This document shows, one piece after another, positions 17,561-26,558 of a stretch of DNA of 39,291 nt. A model generated the notes under the pieces. The model was not told the DNA's origin. It worked only from the letters and a program-made list of their open reading frames with translations, and made no database searches. The position numbers and the translations under genes are program-made. Positions within the stretch are counted from its first letter, which is position 1, and each line of letters opens with the position of its first letter. Source of the stretch: JAGTVG01 sp964389805 (GTDB taxonomy: Bacteria; Bacteroidota; Bacteroidia; Cytophagales; Cyclobacteriaceae); NCBI GenBank assembly GCA_964389805.1, contig CAYMFU010000200.1, positions 1-39,291 on the forward strand. Direction: 5' to 3'.

Positions 17561-18628
17561 TTACCATCGGATAAGAGCGGATGCCCATGTAAACCCGCTT
17601 CCAAAAGCAGCTAAACAAACAAGGTCACCTTTTTTGATCTTACCAGCCTGTAATGCTTCACTTAAAGCAATTGGAATTGAAGCGGCAGTTGTATTGCCAT
17701 ATTTTTGAATGTTGTTCCAAATTTGTTCGTCTTTAAGGCCCAGCCTTCTCTGTACAAACTGTGATATTCGTAAGTTGGCTTGATGAGGGATCAGGAGCTT
17801 TAAATTCTCGATTGATTCACCCGATTTTTCGAAAGCTTCCATTATTACTTCCGGGAATTTTACAACCGCGTTTTTAAATACAAACTGGCCTTCCATATGA
17901 GGATAAAGCATGCCATCGTCCACCATTTTCTGGGTTACGAAAACTTCACCAAGAACATCTTGAGGGAAGCCAAAATCAATTTCTTCCTCTGTGTATTTTT
18001 GATAATATCCACTATGAGCACCGGGACTGATAAATGCAAGTTTTTCCGCATAAGTCCCATTACTATGCATATGAGTAGTCAGTATTCCTCTGTTCGTGTC
18101 TTCACCAGGTTGTATGATGACTGCCCCTGCGCCATCTCCAAAAATTACGGTTACATTTCTACCCCTGGTACTAAAATCGAGACCCATTGAATGCATCTCA
18201 CCCCCAACTAATAAAACATTTTTATACATCCCGGTTTTAACAAACTGATCGGCAACTGATAATCCATATACAAATCCAGAGCATTGATTTCTAATATCCA
18301 AAGCGCCAATTTCTGTGTTCGTTATACCTAGCTCTCTCTGAAGTAAAACTCCATTGCCCGGAAAATAATAATCTGGACTCAGGGTGGCGAAAATAATAAA
18401 ATCAACATCTTCTTTACTTATCCCAGCATTTTGTATAGCCATTTCAGCAGCTTTGGCTCCCATGGTAGTTGAAGTTTCTAAATGTTTATTACCGTATCGC
18501 CTCTCTTCAACTCCAGTCCTTTCAATGATCCACTCATTAGAGGTATCCATAACTTTTTCTAAATCAGAATTTTTTACGACCGTTTCAGGGACATAGTGAC
18601 CAACACCTGCAATTATGCTATTTTTCAT
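17561..18628 (-). CDS. fabH: 3-oxoacyl-ACP synthase III (FabH-like)
   Basis: A thiolase-fold enzyme of 355 residues with the full KAS III triad: Cys116 in NQCSGFVYGL, His282 in IPHQANLR, Asn312 in KYGNTTAASIP. It is about 35 residues longer than classical FabH. The extra length falls around residues 190-245, between the active-site Cys and His. FabH starts fatty-acid chains by condensing acetyl-CoA with malonyl-ACP; FabH-like paralogues can use other starters. The insertion and the lack of other fab genes nearby mean it may be a paralogue rather than the main initiator. The 74-residue gene follows it. Confidence 0.88.
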   Translation of the reverse strand: MKNSIIAGVGHYVPETVVKNSDLEKVMDTSNEWIIERTGVEERRYGNKHLETSTTMGAKAAEMAIQNAGISKEDVDFIIFATLSPDYYFPGNGVLLQRELGITNTEIGALDIRNQCSGFVYGLSVADQFVKTGMYKNVLLVGGEMHSMGLDFSTRGRNVTVIFGDGAGAVIIQPGEDTNRGILTTHMHSNGTYAEKLAFISPGAHSGYYQKYTEEEIDFGFPQDVLGEVFVTQKMVDDGMLYPHMEGQFVFKNAVVKFPEVIMEAFEKSGESIENLKLLIPHQANLRISQFVQRRLGLKDEQIWNNIQKYGNTTAASIPIALSEALQAGKIKKGDLVCLAAFGSGFTWASALIRW

Positions 18629-18679
18629 ATTTAATTAAATTCGATTCAAATATTGTTTATCAAACTAAAAGTAAAACTT

Positions 18680-19861
18680 TTAATTTATTTCTTGTAGACA
18701 TTTTGAGAAAAATCTTTGCATCTTTCTATCTAGTTCGATCCCCCCTTTATTTGCTTCAGATAGATCAGAGCAAGCTTCATTCAGGTTATTCAATTTCATG
18801 TTGGTATACCCTGAATAGTAATAAAGTTCCGGAAAATCAAGACCTTTATCTTTAGCAGTATTATAGTCTTCTATAGCTCTCGCATAATCTTTCCTCTGCA
18901 GGAAATAATTTCCTCTAATATAGTATCCTTCAGTTTCAGATTGATTGATAGTTATTAAACGATTCAGATCCAGTTCAGCAGGTTTATAATTTTTAAGTAT
19001 CAGGTTTGATTGAGCCCGTTTTCTTAGTGCGTCGTAATTGCTACTATCCATGGAAAGAACCTTGTCAAGATCATTCAGTGCATATTTGTAATTTTCTGAT
19101 GCCATATAAGCCAAACTTCTTTGATAGAAAATCTGAGGATTGTCTGGCCATAAGTTGATCGCATTGTTAAAATCAGTTATAGCCAACTCATGATTTCCCA
19201 TTTCGTTATGGATGGTCCCTTTATAAAAATAGACATAGGCAAAATCCGAGTTAATCCGAAGACTGGCATCGTAATAATACAATGCGCTATCATAGTTTTT
19301 CCTTACATAATAAACATTTGCAATATTGAATTTTGATTTAAAACTTAAGGAATCAAAATGTTCAGCAAGTTGGAAATAGAACATTGCAGAATCATATTCT
19401 GATTGATTATAATAAAGATTCCCTATGTCGATCAATAGATCACTGTCGCTTCTGTTGTATGTCAGAGCCTGGCTGTATTCAGTCATCGCTTTTCTAAACA
19501 TTCCCAATTTATGTCTTGATTTTCCTCTTGTCTGATAAATGTAAAACATAAAAAAATCATGGTTCTTATGTCTATTATCAGATTTTTCGAGATTAATTAA
19601 TATGTCTTCTGAAATATTAGCGTATAGTATACACTTCTGAAAATCTTCAATTCGATAATAAGATTCCACTAAGGATATTGATGCATTAAAGTCCTGCGGA
19701 TCATTTTGCAATTTTGAAAGGTTGAAATCTACAATCTCCGGCAATGAGACTTCATTGTTAGAATGCAAGGGGACCTGGCCCATCATTCCGATTGGCATAG
19801 CGATTAGCTGAATGAACAGAATGATTGAAAAATAAATCTTATTTATTAATATATTCATCAA
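18680..19861 (-). CDS. exported tetratricopeptide-repeat protein
   Basis: 393 residues with an N-terminal signal segment (IYFSIILFIQLIAMPIGMMG). It then contains about eight TPR units (for example YSQALTYNRSDSDLLIDIGN, YYDASLRINSDFAYVYFYKG and FNNAINLWPDNPQIFYQRSL). TPRs form a scaffold for protein contacts, probably in the periplasm here. Its start overlaps the stop of the SRAP gene by four bases (19858-19861), so the two are translationally coupled even though one is exported and the other a DNA-repair protein. Confidence 0.85.
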   Translation of the reverse strand: MMNILINKIYFSIILFIQLIAMPIGMMGQVPLHSNNEVSLPEIVDFNLSKLQNDPQDFNASISLVESYYRIEDFQKCILYANISEDILINLEKSDNRHKNHDFFMFYIYQTRGKSRHKLGMFRKAMTEYSQALTYNRSDSDLLIDIGNLYYNQSEYDSAMFYFQLAEHFDSLSFKSKFNIANVYYVRKNYDSALYYYDASLRINSDFAYVYFYKGTIHNEMGNHELAITDFNNAINLWPDNPQIFYQRSLAYMASENYKYALNDLDKVLSMDSSNYDALRKRAQSNLILKNYKPAELDLNRLITINQSETEGYYIRGNYFLQRKDYARAIEDYNTAKDKGLDFPELYYYSGYTNMKLNNLNEACSDLSEANKGGIELDRKMQRFFSKCLQEIN

Positions 19862-20562
19862 TCAAATAGTGTATAATTCCCATATTGGTCTGAAGGTGGT
19901 ACCGGTTTTATTATATCTGGTTTATCAATTTTAATATTTTCAACAACAGGAGATACAGGATGAAGTTTTAAAAGGGCCCAGTCTTCAATTTCCATCATAT
20001 CCATTAGCTTTTGGTCACTAAGGTTTTTACCTTCTAACCAATGCATTTCTTTTCCGGCCTCTATAATTACAGGCATACTACCACTTATTTCATTAACTGG
20101 TTTATATGAGGAGCGTGTTATCATCATAAATGAAACAACCTGTGTGTTATTGTTGTGATCGGTAAGTTCATCCCAAATGCCGGCAAAACATATTAGTTTC
20201 TTTTGATCAGGAAAAATCCTGTAAGGGATTTTCTTATCTTTCCCAACGCTCTTCCAACAATAAAAAGCATCAGCCAATATAAGACATCGCTTAGTATTTA
20301 AAGATTTTTTCCAAAGCTTACTTGATTTAATAATATCAAGTGGTTTGTTATAGAGTTTAGAACTTATGCCCGTATCTGAGCTTTTACTTGGCAAGAATCC
20401 CCATCTTGCCATAATGATTTCATGAGAATTATTATTTGTAATAATAGGTAAAAACTGAGTTGGGGCTGCATTATATCTAGGTTTGTATGTATATGGTGAT
20501 TTCACATTTAACCATAATTCCAAATCTGAAGGTAAGACAGTAATTGTATATCTATCACACAT
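19858..20562 (-). CDS. SRAP-domain protein (YedK/HMCES family), abasic-site processing
   Basis: 234 residues of SRAP fold. Catalytic Cys2 follows the start Met in MCDRYTITV, so Met removal is needed. YNAAPTQ (about 30-36), the RWGFLP block (53-58), Asn72 and Glu132 in FAGIWDE are family marks. SRAP proteins bond covalently to abasic sites in single-stranded DNA. The family block IHxRMPVIL, whose His is catalytic, reads EISGSMPVII here (Ser160 in the His place), so this member may differ in activity. The gene has no SOS-like motif I can see upstream, and it overlaps the TPR gene by four bases. Confidence 0.85.
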   Translation of the reverse strand: MCDRYTITVLPSDLELWLNVKSPYTYKPRYNAAPTQFLPIITNNNSHEIIMARWGFLPSKSSDTGISSKLYNKPLDIIKSSKLWKKSLNTKRCLILADAFYCWKSVGKDKKIPYRIFPDQKKLICFAGIWDELTDHNNNTQVVSFMMITRSSYKPVNEISGSMPVIIEAGKEMHWLEGKNLSDQKLMDMMEIEDWALLKLHPVSPVVENIKIDKPDIIKPVPPSDQYGNYTLFD

Positions 20563-20610
20563 AATAACAAGTATAGACTATTTTTAAAACTAAGAAAACG
20601 CATTTTTATT

Positions 20611-21543
20611 TTACATGGAAATGAATTCCAATGATTTTATTTCATGATAGTATTTATTTTCAATTCCAGACATCTTAAAACCGAGATGTCCTCCAAAAAA
20701 AGGATAATCATAAGTAATATAGCTGGAGTTAATGTTGTCGGGATAACACTCTTTTGACAAAAACGGATCATTTAAGGCATTTATTATCAATGTAGGCACC
20801 TTGATTTTATCCAGAAAATATATTGAACTACATTGAGTGTAATAATCTAAGGCATCTTTAAATCCATGTAACGGAGCTGTGTACCGGTCGTCAAAATCCA
20901 GAAGATTGGAAATCTTTTTAAGGCCTGACAGATTTATTTCCTTTGGAAAAAGTTTTGCCTTGCCTGTAATTTTCCTTTTAAGGGTAAACAGAAATCTTTT
21001 GGAATAGATCCAATTTGATGCCTTGGATATTTCCAAACAACTCTTATACAAATCAAGTGGTGTTGAAATAGCAACAGCCTTCTTTATTTTTGATTCTAAA
21101 GAATTCTCTCCCAGATATTTTAATGTTAGATTTCCTCCGAGACTAAAACCGATCAGATAGAGGTCGGATTCAGGAAATTTATTTCCAATAATTCTTACGA
21201 CATAATCAAGGTCCTGGGTGGCTCCACTATGGTAGGAATGAGGATAGTTATTGGTGGTTCCAGAGCATCCCCTAAAATTCCATGCGACACAATTGAATCC
21301 TGCTTCGAGTAACATATTTGTCATTCCGGTAATATAGGATTTTCGACTGTTCCCCTCTAATCCATGACTTAATACGACTGTTTTATTTGACTGAATATCA
21401 TATATATCCAAATCGATGAAGTCATTATCGTTTGTTATGATCCTTTCCGGTGTATTGGATCTGATAATAACCTTACGAAATACAGCGGGGTATATCGTTT
21501 CGAGGTGTTTATTGAATAAATACCAGGGAGGGGTATATGTCAT
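20611..21543 (-). CDS. alpha/beta hydrolase, YheT-like
   Basis: 310 residues from the ATG at 21543 (MTYTPPWYLFNKHLETIYPA). An in-frame GTG at 21561 would add six residues. YheT-type hydrolases start with this proline-rich, NGHLQTIYP-like segment. The catalytic set is Ser134 in GFSLGGN, Asp259 in INALNDPF and His286 in FFGGHLGF; the oxyanion motif is SHGLEG. It is probably a lipid or ester hydrolase of the cytosol. The substrate is unknown. The 530-base RNA-rich gap lies immediately upstream. Confidence 0.85.
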   Translation of the reverse strand: MTYTPPWYLFNKHLETIYPAVFRKVIIRSNTPERIITNDNDFIDLDIYDIQSNKTVVLSHGLEGNSRKSYITGMTNMLLEAGFNCVAWNFRGCSGTTNNYPHSYHSGATQDLDYVVRIIGNKFPESDLYLIGFSLGGNLTLKYLGENSLESKIKKAVAISTPLDLYKSCLEISKASNWIYSKRFLFTLKRKITGKAKLFPKEINLSGLKKISNLLDFDDRYTAPLHGFKDALDYYTQCSSIYFLDKIKVPTLIINALNDPFLSKECYPDNINSSYITYDYPFFGGHLGFKMSGIENKYYHEIKSLEFISM

Positions 21544-21636
21544 TTTTGATTGTCTTACCACTTATTAGGGTTAAATATTCTAAATATTTTAAAATTATGA
21601 GAATTTATTTAAGGAAATTTCTGTCTAAATGAGTAT

Positions 21637-21763
21637 AAACAAAAATCCCGCCTCTCTGCTTTCAGGCAGGAAGAAGCGGGATTAATACCATCTGGCTTTT
21701 ATTATGCCATTTTTGGCACTTACCACGAAAATGTTAGTAAGTATGCAGTGATGAGATCACTGC
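21637..21763 (-). ncRNA. candidate structured RNA, minus strand
   Basis: Read on the minus strand, four hairpins sit almost end to end: GCAGTGAT/ATCACTGC (21745-21763), ACTTAC/GTAAGT (21718-21742), TGCCA/TGGCA (21705-21718), and a terminator-like stem AATCCCGC/GCGGGATT (21644-21683) with a second CTGC/GCAG pairing inside. The last stem is followed on the minus strand by a T-rich tail (TTTTTGTTTA). No ORF lies here, and the hydrolase gene starts about 100 bases further on. A promoter was not found, so the 5' end is uncertain; it could be the 3' UTR of the gene at 22073-22528. Confidence 0.45.
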
Positions 21764-21947
21764 CTTAAAAGAACTAATAAATCCAACAAATAAAACTCCA
21801 TCTGTTTTATAATACGCTGTCTGGCAAAAATGGTTTATCAAATTAATTCATCATGTGATAAAATGTAAAAAGCTTAGCAAATCTTACATTAGTAATTTTG
21901 ACGAATGTTCTAATTATTTTGTTTGTTAAAAAAATGCTCACTTTGAA

Positions 21948-22072
21948 GAGGTTGAACAAAAGCTACGCTGGGCGATCAGACCGGTTTTGATAACACCACA
22001 TCAAAACCATTCAACCAAAAAGGGTAGTGCTTGGTTGTAAATCCCGCCGACGGCGGGATTTACTTTTTTTTT
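21948..22072 (+). ncRNA. candidate small RNA of about 120 nt, plus strand
   Basis: TTTG (21918-21921), 16 bases, then TCACTTTG (21938-21945) resemble the Bacteroidota promoter, with one mismatch to TAnnTTTG. Transcription would then start near 21950. The RNA would begin with GGTTGAA, which pairs with TTCAACC (22010-22016), closing a structure that holds a long hairpin, GGTTTTGAT/ATCAAAACC around an AACACCAC loop (21983-22008). It ends in a 13-pair terminator and nine T. No ORF fits. It does not match tmRNA, SRP, RNase P or any riboswitch whose sequence I could recall. Confidence 0.5.
22037..22072 (+). terminator. strong intrinsic terminator
   Basis: GTAAATCCCGCCG (22037-22049) and CGGCGGGATTTAC (22051-22063) are perfectly complementary and are followed by nine T (22064-22072). 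The tail points to plus-strand transcription although no plus-strand gene precedes it, hence the small-RNA call. It also lies directly after the stop of the minus-strand gene at 22073. Confidence 0.9.
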
Positions 22073-22528
22073 CTACTCAACAAATTGGATCTTCTTGATA
22101 GTCAATCCTTCTTCATTAGGTATATATATAATCTCAGCATAATCACTCCAAAGGTTGATCTCTGTGTTTGCAATCATATATTTATTATCCAGGTAGCCAA
22201 CCAAATGAACTTCCTCATATTCAATTTTCGAATTTATTTTGAGACATTTTCCTTTTGATGAAATTACAGATTGAAGTGTACAATTTTCGATATCTTCTAT
22301 CTTCAATAAGATCTTTTGTGGTTTTATACCATATAACGAACCAACCATTAAATAATGTTGTGGATCTGAATTGATCTCCGATTGAATCTTGGATTCTAAT
22401 TCTGCAACTAGTTCTTCCAATGAATGACGGGGACTATAGACCTCATCGAAACAAACCTGAATTAAATCACCATTAATTTCTGAGTTGATTAACTTCTCTT
22501 GTTCAAAAATGACTTTTGATGGATACAT
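22073..22528 (-). CDS. hypothetical 151-residue protein
   Basis: Starts MYPSKVIFEQEKLINSEING. Predicted as soluble, mixed helix and strand, acidic, with no signal peptide or membrane segment. A helical stretch (SLEELVAELESKIQSEINSD) is followed by strand-rich segments (KILLKIEDIENC, YMIANTEINLWSDYAEIIYI). I do not recognise a family. It is monocistronic, with the 22037 hairpin directly after its stop and a terminator hairpin upstream at 22587. Confidence 0.65.
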   Translation of the reverse strand: MYPSKVIFEQEKLINSEINGDLIQVCFDEVYSPRHSLEELVAELESKIQSEINSDPQHYLMVGSLYGIKPQKILLKIEDIENCTLQSVISSKGKCLKINSKIEYEEVHLVGYLDNKYMIANTEINLWSDYAEIIYIPNEEGLTIKKIQFVE

Positions 22529-22586
22529 TTAAATATTAGTTTTCTAACGTTGATAATAAGTACAAAAAATGAAATCAAAAGATAAT

Positions 22587-22624
22587 AAAAAAGGGCTGTA
22601 TAAAACGATTTATGTAGCCCTTTT
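22587..22624 (-). terminator. terminator hairpin of the sugar-binding lipoprotein gene
   Basis: AAAAGGGCT (22588-22596) pairs with AGCCCTTTT (22616-22624). On the minus strand the T-rich side continues into TTATTATC, as expected for ending transcripts of the gene at 22648-23649. Confidence 0.75.
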
Positions 22625-22647
22625 CAGTCAAATGACAAACGCAATAA

Positions 22648-23649
22648 TTATTCTTTCAGATTATGTTCTTTTAGATATCCTTCAGCAATTACTGTCATAT
22701 TAATATTATCCCTGTTTACTACCATCGATTCGAGAAGAATAGATTGAACCATTTTCTGCCCATTATTCGTTGTATGAATAGCTTCAGTAATTGGTTCTCC
22801 CCGACCAACTTTTATGGCCAGGTTTGCTGCAGTAATTGCAATGGCCTCTATAGGTTTATACACAGTCATGGTCTGATAACCAGCCATTATATTCTGAATG
22901 GCCATTGTTTCTGCATCCTGTCCGGATACCAGAACTTGTCCAGCCAGGCCTTTTTCCTTCAGGGCTTGAATGACACCCTGGGCCAGGGCGTCATTTCCAC
23001 ATAGAACTGCATCTATTTTTTCATTGGCTGCTAAACATTTCTTCATTAGTCTGTACCCTTCTTCAGTACTCCATTCTTCCACACATTCATCAAAAACCAA
23101 GTTAATATCCCCCTTCTCAATGAAAGGCTGAATGGACTGCATCTGACCTAGTTTTAACATACGTGAATTATTATCCGAAGCAGGACCACAAATTACTACA
23201 TAATTACCTACAGGGCATCTTTTACTTAAATAATCAGACATCAATTCCCCGACTCTTGTATTCTCAAAAGAAACATAGTAGTCAAGGTCACAATTCTTTA
23301 TTAACCTGTCATAAGAGATCACAGGCACTTCATACCTGTGGGCAAGTTTAACAATGGCGGCGGCAGCTTCACTATTTGCTGGAACCACAACGAGAACATC
23401 AACCCCTTTCTCAAGCATCATTTTAGCCTGTTCAAACTGTTTTTTGATGTCGCCCATGGCTGAATCTACCATAATTTTGCCCCCTAATTCTTCTATTTTC
23501 TCAATGAACAAATCACGGTCACGGTACCATCTTTCAGATGAAAAGTCATCAAGTAAATAGCCGACTTTTACCTTTCCTTGCTGGCAATCCTGTAACAGTA
23601 AAGCCAGGGGAATTAGAAATAATATGAGTTTTATATATTTTGAGATCAT
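22648..23649 (-). CDS. periplasmic sugar-binding lipoprotein (XylF/RbsB type)
   Basis: 333 residues with a signal segment and a probable lipid-anchored Cys22 (ALLLQDCQQG; the residue before Cys is Asp, unusual for a lipobox). The body is a two-lobed type I periplasmic binding protein of the xylose/ribose kind: VKVGYLLDDFSSERWYRDRD, then GVDVLVVVPANSEAAAAIVK, then DAVLCGNDALAQGVIQALKE, then GQDAETMAIQNIMAGYQTMT. It would bind a monosaccharide outside the inner membrane. No ABC permease or ATPase gene is near, so it may serve a remote transporter or act as a sensor. It lies next to the sugar-catabolic genes but faces away from them. Confidence 0.85.
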   Translation of the reverse strand: MISKYIKLILFLIPLALLLQDCQQGKVKVGYLLDDFSSERWYRDRDLFIEKIEELGGKIMVDSAMGDIKKQFEQAKMMLEKGVDVLVVVPANSEAAAAIVKLAHRYEVPVISYDRLIKNCDLDYYVSFENTRVGELMSDYLSKRCPVGNYVVICGPASDNNSRMLKLGQMQSIQPFIEKGDINLVFDECVEEWSTEEGYRLMKKCLAANEKIDAVLCGNDALAQGVIQALKEKGLAGQVLVSGQDAETMAIQNIMAGYQTMTVYKPIEAIAITAANLAIKVGRGEPITEAIHTTNNGQKMVQSILLESMVVNRDNINMTVIAEGYLKEHNLKE

Positions 23650-23924
23650 GATATTAATATTTTGAAATTGTTAAAAATCCCTTCACCAATACCTCCTATT
23701 CTTAGAAATTATAATATATGAATTTTTTAATAACATTCAAAGATCAGAATATCTTTATTATCCCCATCTCTTTCAGATTTTTGATTAATATTAATTAACA
23801 GGACAAAAAATCAAAAAAAGGTCCTGAAACTCAAAATATAAGAGATTTTTATTCGTTAAGTGATTGAAAATCATTATAATTGTACTAATTACACTTATTG
23901 ATAATTATTAGTGTTTTCATAGAT

Positions 23925-26348
23925 TTGAGGTTTGTAATTATTTTTTTATTATTTGTTCAACTAACAAACTCGGCAATCGCACAAAAGAGTTTGAATGCAA
24001 TTCGTATTGACAAACAAATCAAAGTAGATGGCATATTAGATGAATCCTACTGGTCTGTTGCAGATAAGGCTACTGATTTTATACAACGAAGTCCCGAGCC
24101 AGGAGGAAGACCTTCCCAGGTAACTGAAGTTGCTGTTTTATATAACGATGCTTACATATACATCGGGGCCTGGTTATTTGATGACCGACCTGACGGGATC
24201 CTTACTGAACTGACCTCCAGAGATCATGGTGGTAATTCGGATCGATTCTCGGTGTATTTAGATACTTACAATGATGATCTTAACGCCTACGAATTTTCAG
24301 TTTCCGCAGCTGGTGTTCAGAGTGACGCCCGAATTAGCCCAGGCAGTTTTGATAGAAACTGGGATGTTGGATGGTATAGTGATGTTAGTATTACGGATGA
24401 AGGATGGTTTGTGGAAATAGAGATCCCTTTGTCCGCATTACGCTTCCCGGATACTGAGGTTCAAGATTGGGGAACTAACTTCAGCAGAGTCATAAGGAGA
24501 GATAATGAATCAGTGTACTGGGATGAGATCAATCCGAAGGTTAGTGGCTTTGTGAACCAGTTTGGGAATATGAGTGGTATTAAAAAAATTAAAACTCCAC
24601 TCAGGCTTTCTATCACACCTTATGTATCCACGTATATTAATCGTCATACCAATCCGGATGCAAATTTGTCTCGTACCTTTACAAACGTCAGGGGTGGGTT
24701 GGATATTCAATACGGTATTAATGATGCTTTTACCTTGAATATGATGCTTATACCAGATTTTGGCCAGGTAATTTCAGACAATAACGTATTAAACCTTGGG
24801 CCTTATGAAGTATATAATGAAGAGCGCCGGCAATTCTTCACAGAGGGGACAGAATTGTTTGATAAAGCCGGTATCTTTTATTCCAGAAGGATAGGTGGCA
24901 GACCACTTGGATTCAATGATGTAGAAGGTCAAATGAATACTGGCGAGGAAATTGTCAGAAATCCTATTGAATCAAGAATTTTAAATGCGACAAAGATCAC
25001 AGGAAGAACAAAATCAGGTTTGGGGATTGGCTTTCTCAATGCCATTACCAACAGAACTTATGCCACAGTTAAAGATTCAGAAGGGAATGAAAGGGAAATT
25101 CAGACTGCACCTCTAGTAAATTATAACGTTATTGTTCTGGATCAATCATTGAAGAACAACTCCTTTGTAAGTTTTACAAATTCGAATGTTACCAGAGAGG
25201 GTAATTATTACGATGCCAATGTTTCAGCGACTAATTTCAAGGTGGCTGATAAATCCAATACCTATGCGGTAGGAGGGACGGCGGTTTTGTCACATAGATA
25301 TGGATTTATTGAGGAGGGAGATGATACTGGATTCAACACAAATTTTTGGTTGGGTAAGACTAGTGGTAACTTTTTGTATCGCTTGAGGCATAGACTAGAA
25401 TCAGATAATTATAATCCCAACGATCTGGGCTTTATAAGATCACCCAATGATCATAGCACTTCTGTTAATTTTGAATATGTGGAATACGATCCTTTCGCCA
25501 AGTTCTTGAACTTTAATGCAGAGGTGTCAGTGAATTATCACAGGTTATATAATCCGAATGTATTTACAGGTATAAATATTGAATCTTCTGTACGGGCTAC
25601 CTTTACAAATTTCCTTACTACCCGGATCTGGTATGAATTTTCTCCTTTGGAAAGGAAAGATTTTGACGATACCCGTACTTATGGACGGTTTATTTATGAA
25701 CCAACATACCACAGCACCGGAATTTCATTGTATACAGATTCCAGGAAAAGATTTAGAATATCAGGGTGGGCGTATTATGCACTTACCTCAGAAGATCAGC
25801 GAAATTCAATGTCTGTTAGCCTGGCACCCAGAGTAAGAATTAATGACAGATTATCCTTGTCGACAAGTATTACGGGAAGAAATAACAATAATAGTGTAGG
25901 ATATGTATATTCTGACGAAGATGAAATAAATTTTGGTATTCGCGATATCAGAACAATTACAAATGTTTTCACCACAAAGTTTTCTTTTACAAAAGACATG
26001 GACATCTATTTCAGGATGAGACATTATTGGTCCAGTGCGCAATACAATGAGTTTTGGAAATTAGAGGAAGATGGACGACTTGGTCCAACAGATTATAATG
26101 CATCGCATGATGTAAATTATAATGCATTTAATGTAGATATGGTGTATAGATGGATCTTTTCTCCTGCCAGCGAATTCAGCATTGTTTGGAAAAGCAGCGC
26201 ATTGAATAATAGTGACATAGTGGATTATAATTACCCGAATAATTTTATCAATACATTTGATGCCCCCAGGGATAACAGCATATCTTTTAAAGTCCTGTAT
26301 TACCTTGACTATTTAATGCTTACAAGACTAAAGAAGTCAAGGATCTAA
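23925..26348 (+). CDS. DUF5916 outer-membrane protein with N-terminal carbohydrate-binding-like domain
   Basis: About 807 residues. No in-frame ATG exists near the 5' end; the TTG at 23925 gives a clean signal peptide (RFVIIFLLFVQLTNSAIAQ), while a TTG at 23898 adds nine residues. After the signal comes a CBM9-like beta-sandwich (IKVDGILDESYWSVADKATD, then VAVLYNDAYIYIGAWLFDDR, then DRFSVYLDTYNDDLNAYEFS). Then follows the DUF5916 barrel-like region with many aromatic strands. Members are thought to sit in the outer membrane; the role is unproven. A second paralogue lies at 29129-31327. It precedes the Gfo/Idh gene by 210 bases. Confidence 0.82.
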   Translation: MRFVIIFLLFVQLTNSAIAQKSLNAIRIDKQIKVDGILDESYWSVADKATDFIQRSPEPGGRPSQVTEVAVLYNDAYIYIGAWLFDDRPDGILTELTSRDHGGNSDRFSVYLDTYNDDLNAYEFSVSAAGVQSDARISPGSFDRNWDVGWYSDVSITDEGWFVEIEIPLSALRFPDTEVQDWGTNFSRVIRRDNESVYWDEINPKVSGFVNQFGNMSGIKKIKTPLRLSITPYVSTYINRHTNPDANLSRTFTNVRGGLDIQYGINDAFTLNMMLIPDFGQVISDNNVLNLGPYEVYNEERRQFFTEGTELFDKAGIFYSRRIGGRPLGFNDVEGQMNTGEEIVRNPIESRILNATKITGRTKSGLGIGFLNAITNRTYATVKDSEGNEREIQTAPLVNYNVIVLDQSLKNNSFVSFTNSNVTREGNYYDANVSATNFKVADKSNTYAVGGTAVLSHRYGFIEEGDDTGFNTNFWLGKTSGNFLYRLRHRLESDNYNPNDLGFIRSPNDHSTSVNFEYVEYDPFAKFLNFNAEVSVNYHRLYNPNVFTGINIESSVRATFTNFLTTRIWYEFSPLERKDFDDTRTYGRFIYEPTYHSTGISLYTDSRKRFRISGWAYYALTSEDQRNSMSVSLAPRVRINDRLSLSTSITGRNNNNSVGYVYSDEDEINFGIRDIRTITNVFTTKFSFTKDMDIYFRMRHYWSSAQYNEFWKLEEDGRLGPTDYNASHDVNYNAFNVDMVYRWIFSPASEFSIVWKSSALNNSDIVDYNYPNNFINTFDAPRDNSISFKVLYYLDYLMLTRLKKSRI

Positions 26349-26558
26349 ATTCCTTACCATTTATATCCAAAATATTAATTGACCAGTTATTGTATTAAAC
26401 AATGATCCTCACAGGATAAATCAGAATTTATTTATAAATCTCCTTAATTATTCCTATAATTGATAATCAATAATTTTATTATGATTTTTAATGTTTCATT
26501 CCATGATGAAACTTTTTAGACTTAACACTTTATGTACAATTAAATCCAAATTATTCTT

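Noticed and set aside
21562..22072. tmRNA, SRP RNA or RNase P RNA in the long gap
   Set aside because: The characteristic sequences (tmRNA CCA-end arm, SRP GGAAGCAGCC loop, RNase P GAGGAAAGUC) are absent.
22037..22072. Hairpin as terminator of the minus-strand gene at 22073
   Set aside because: The nine-T tail is on the plus strand; on the minus strand the stem is preceded by A and followed by a non-T sequence, so it serves plus-strand transcription first.
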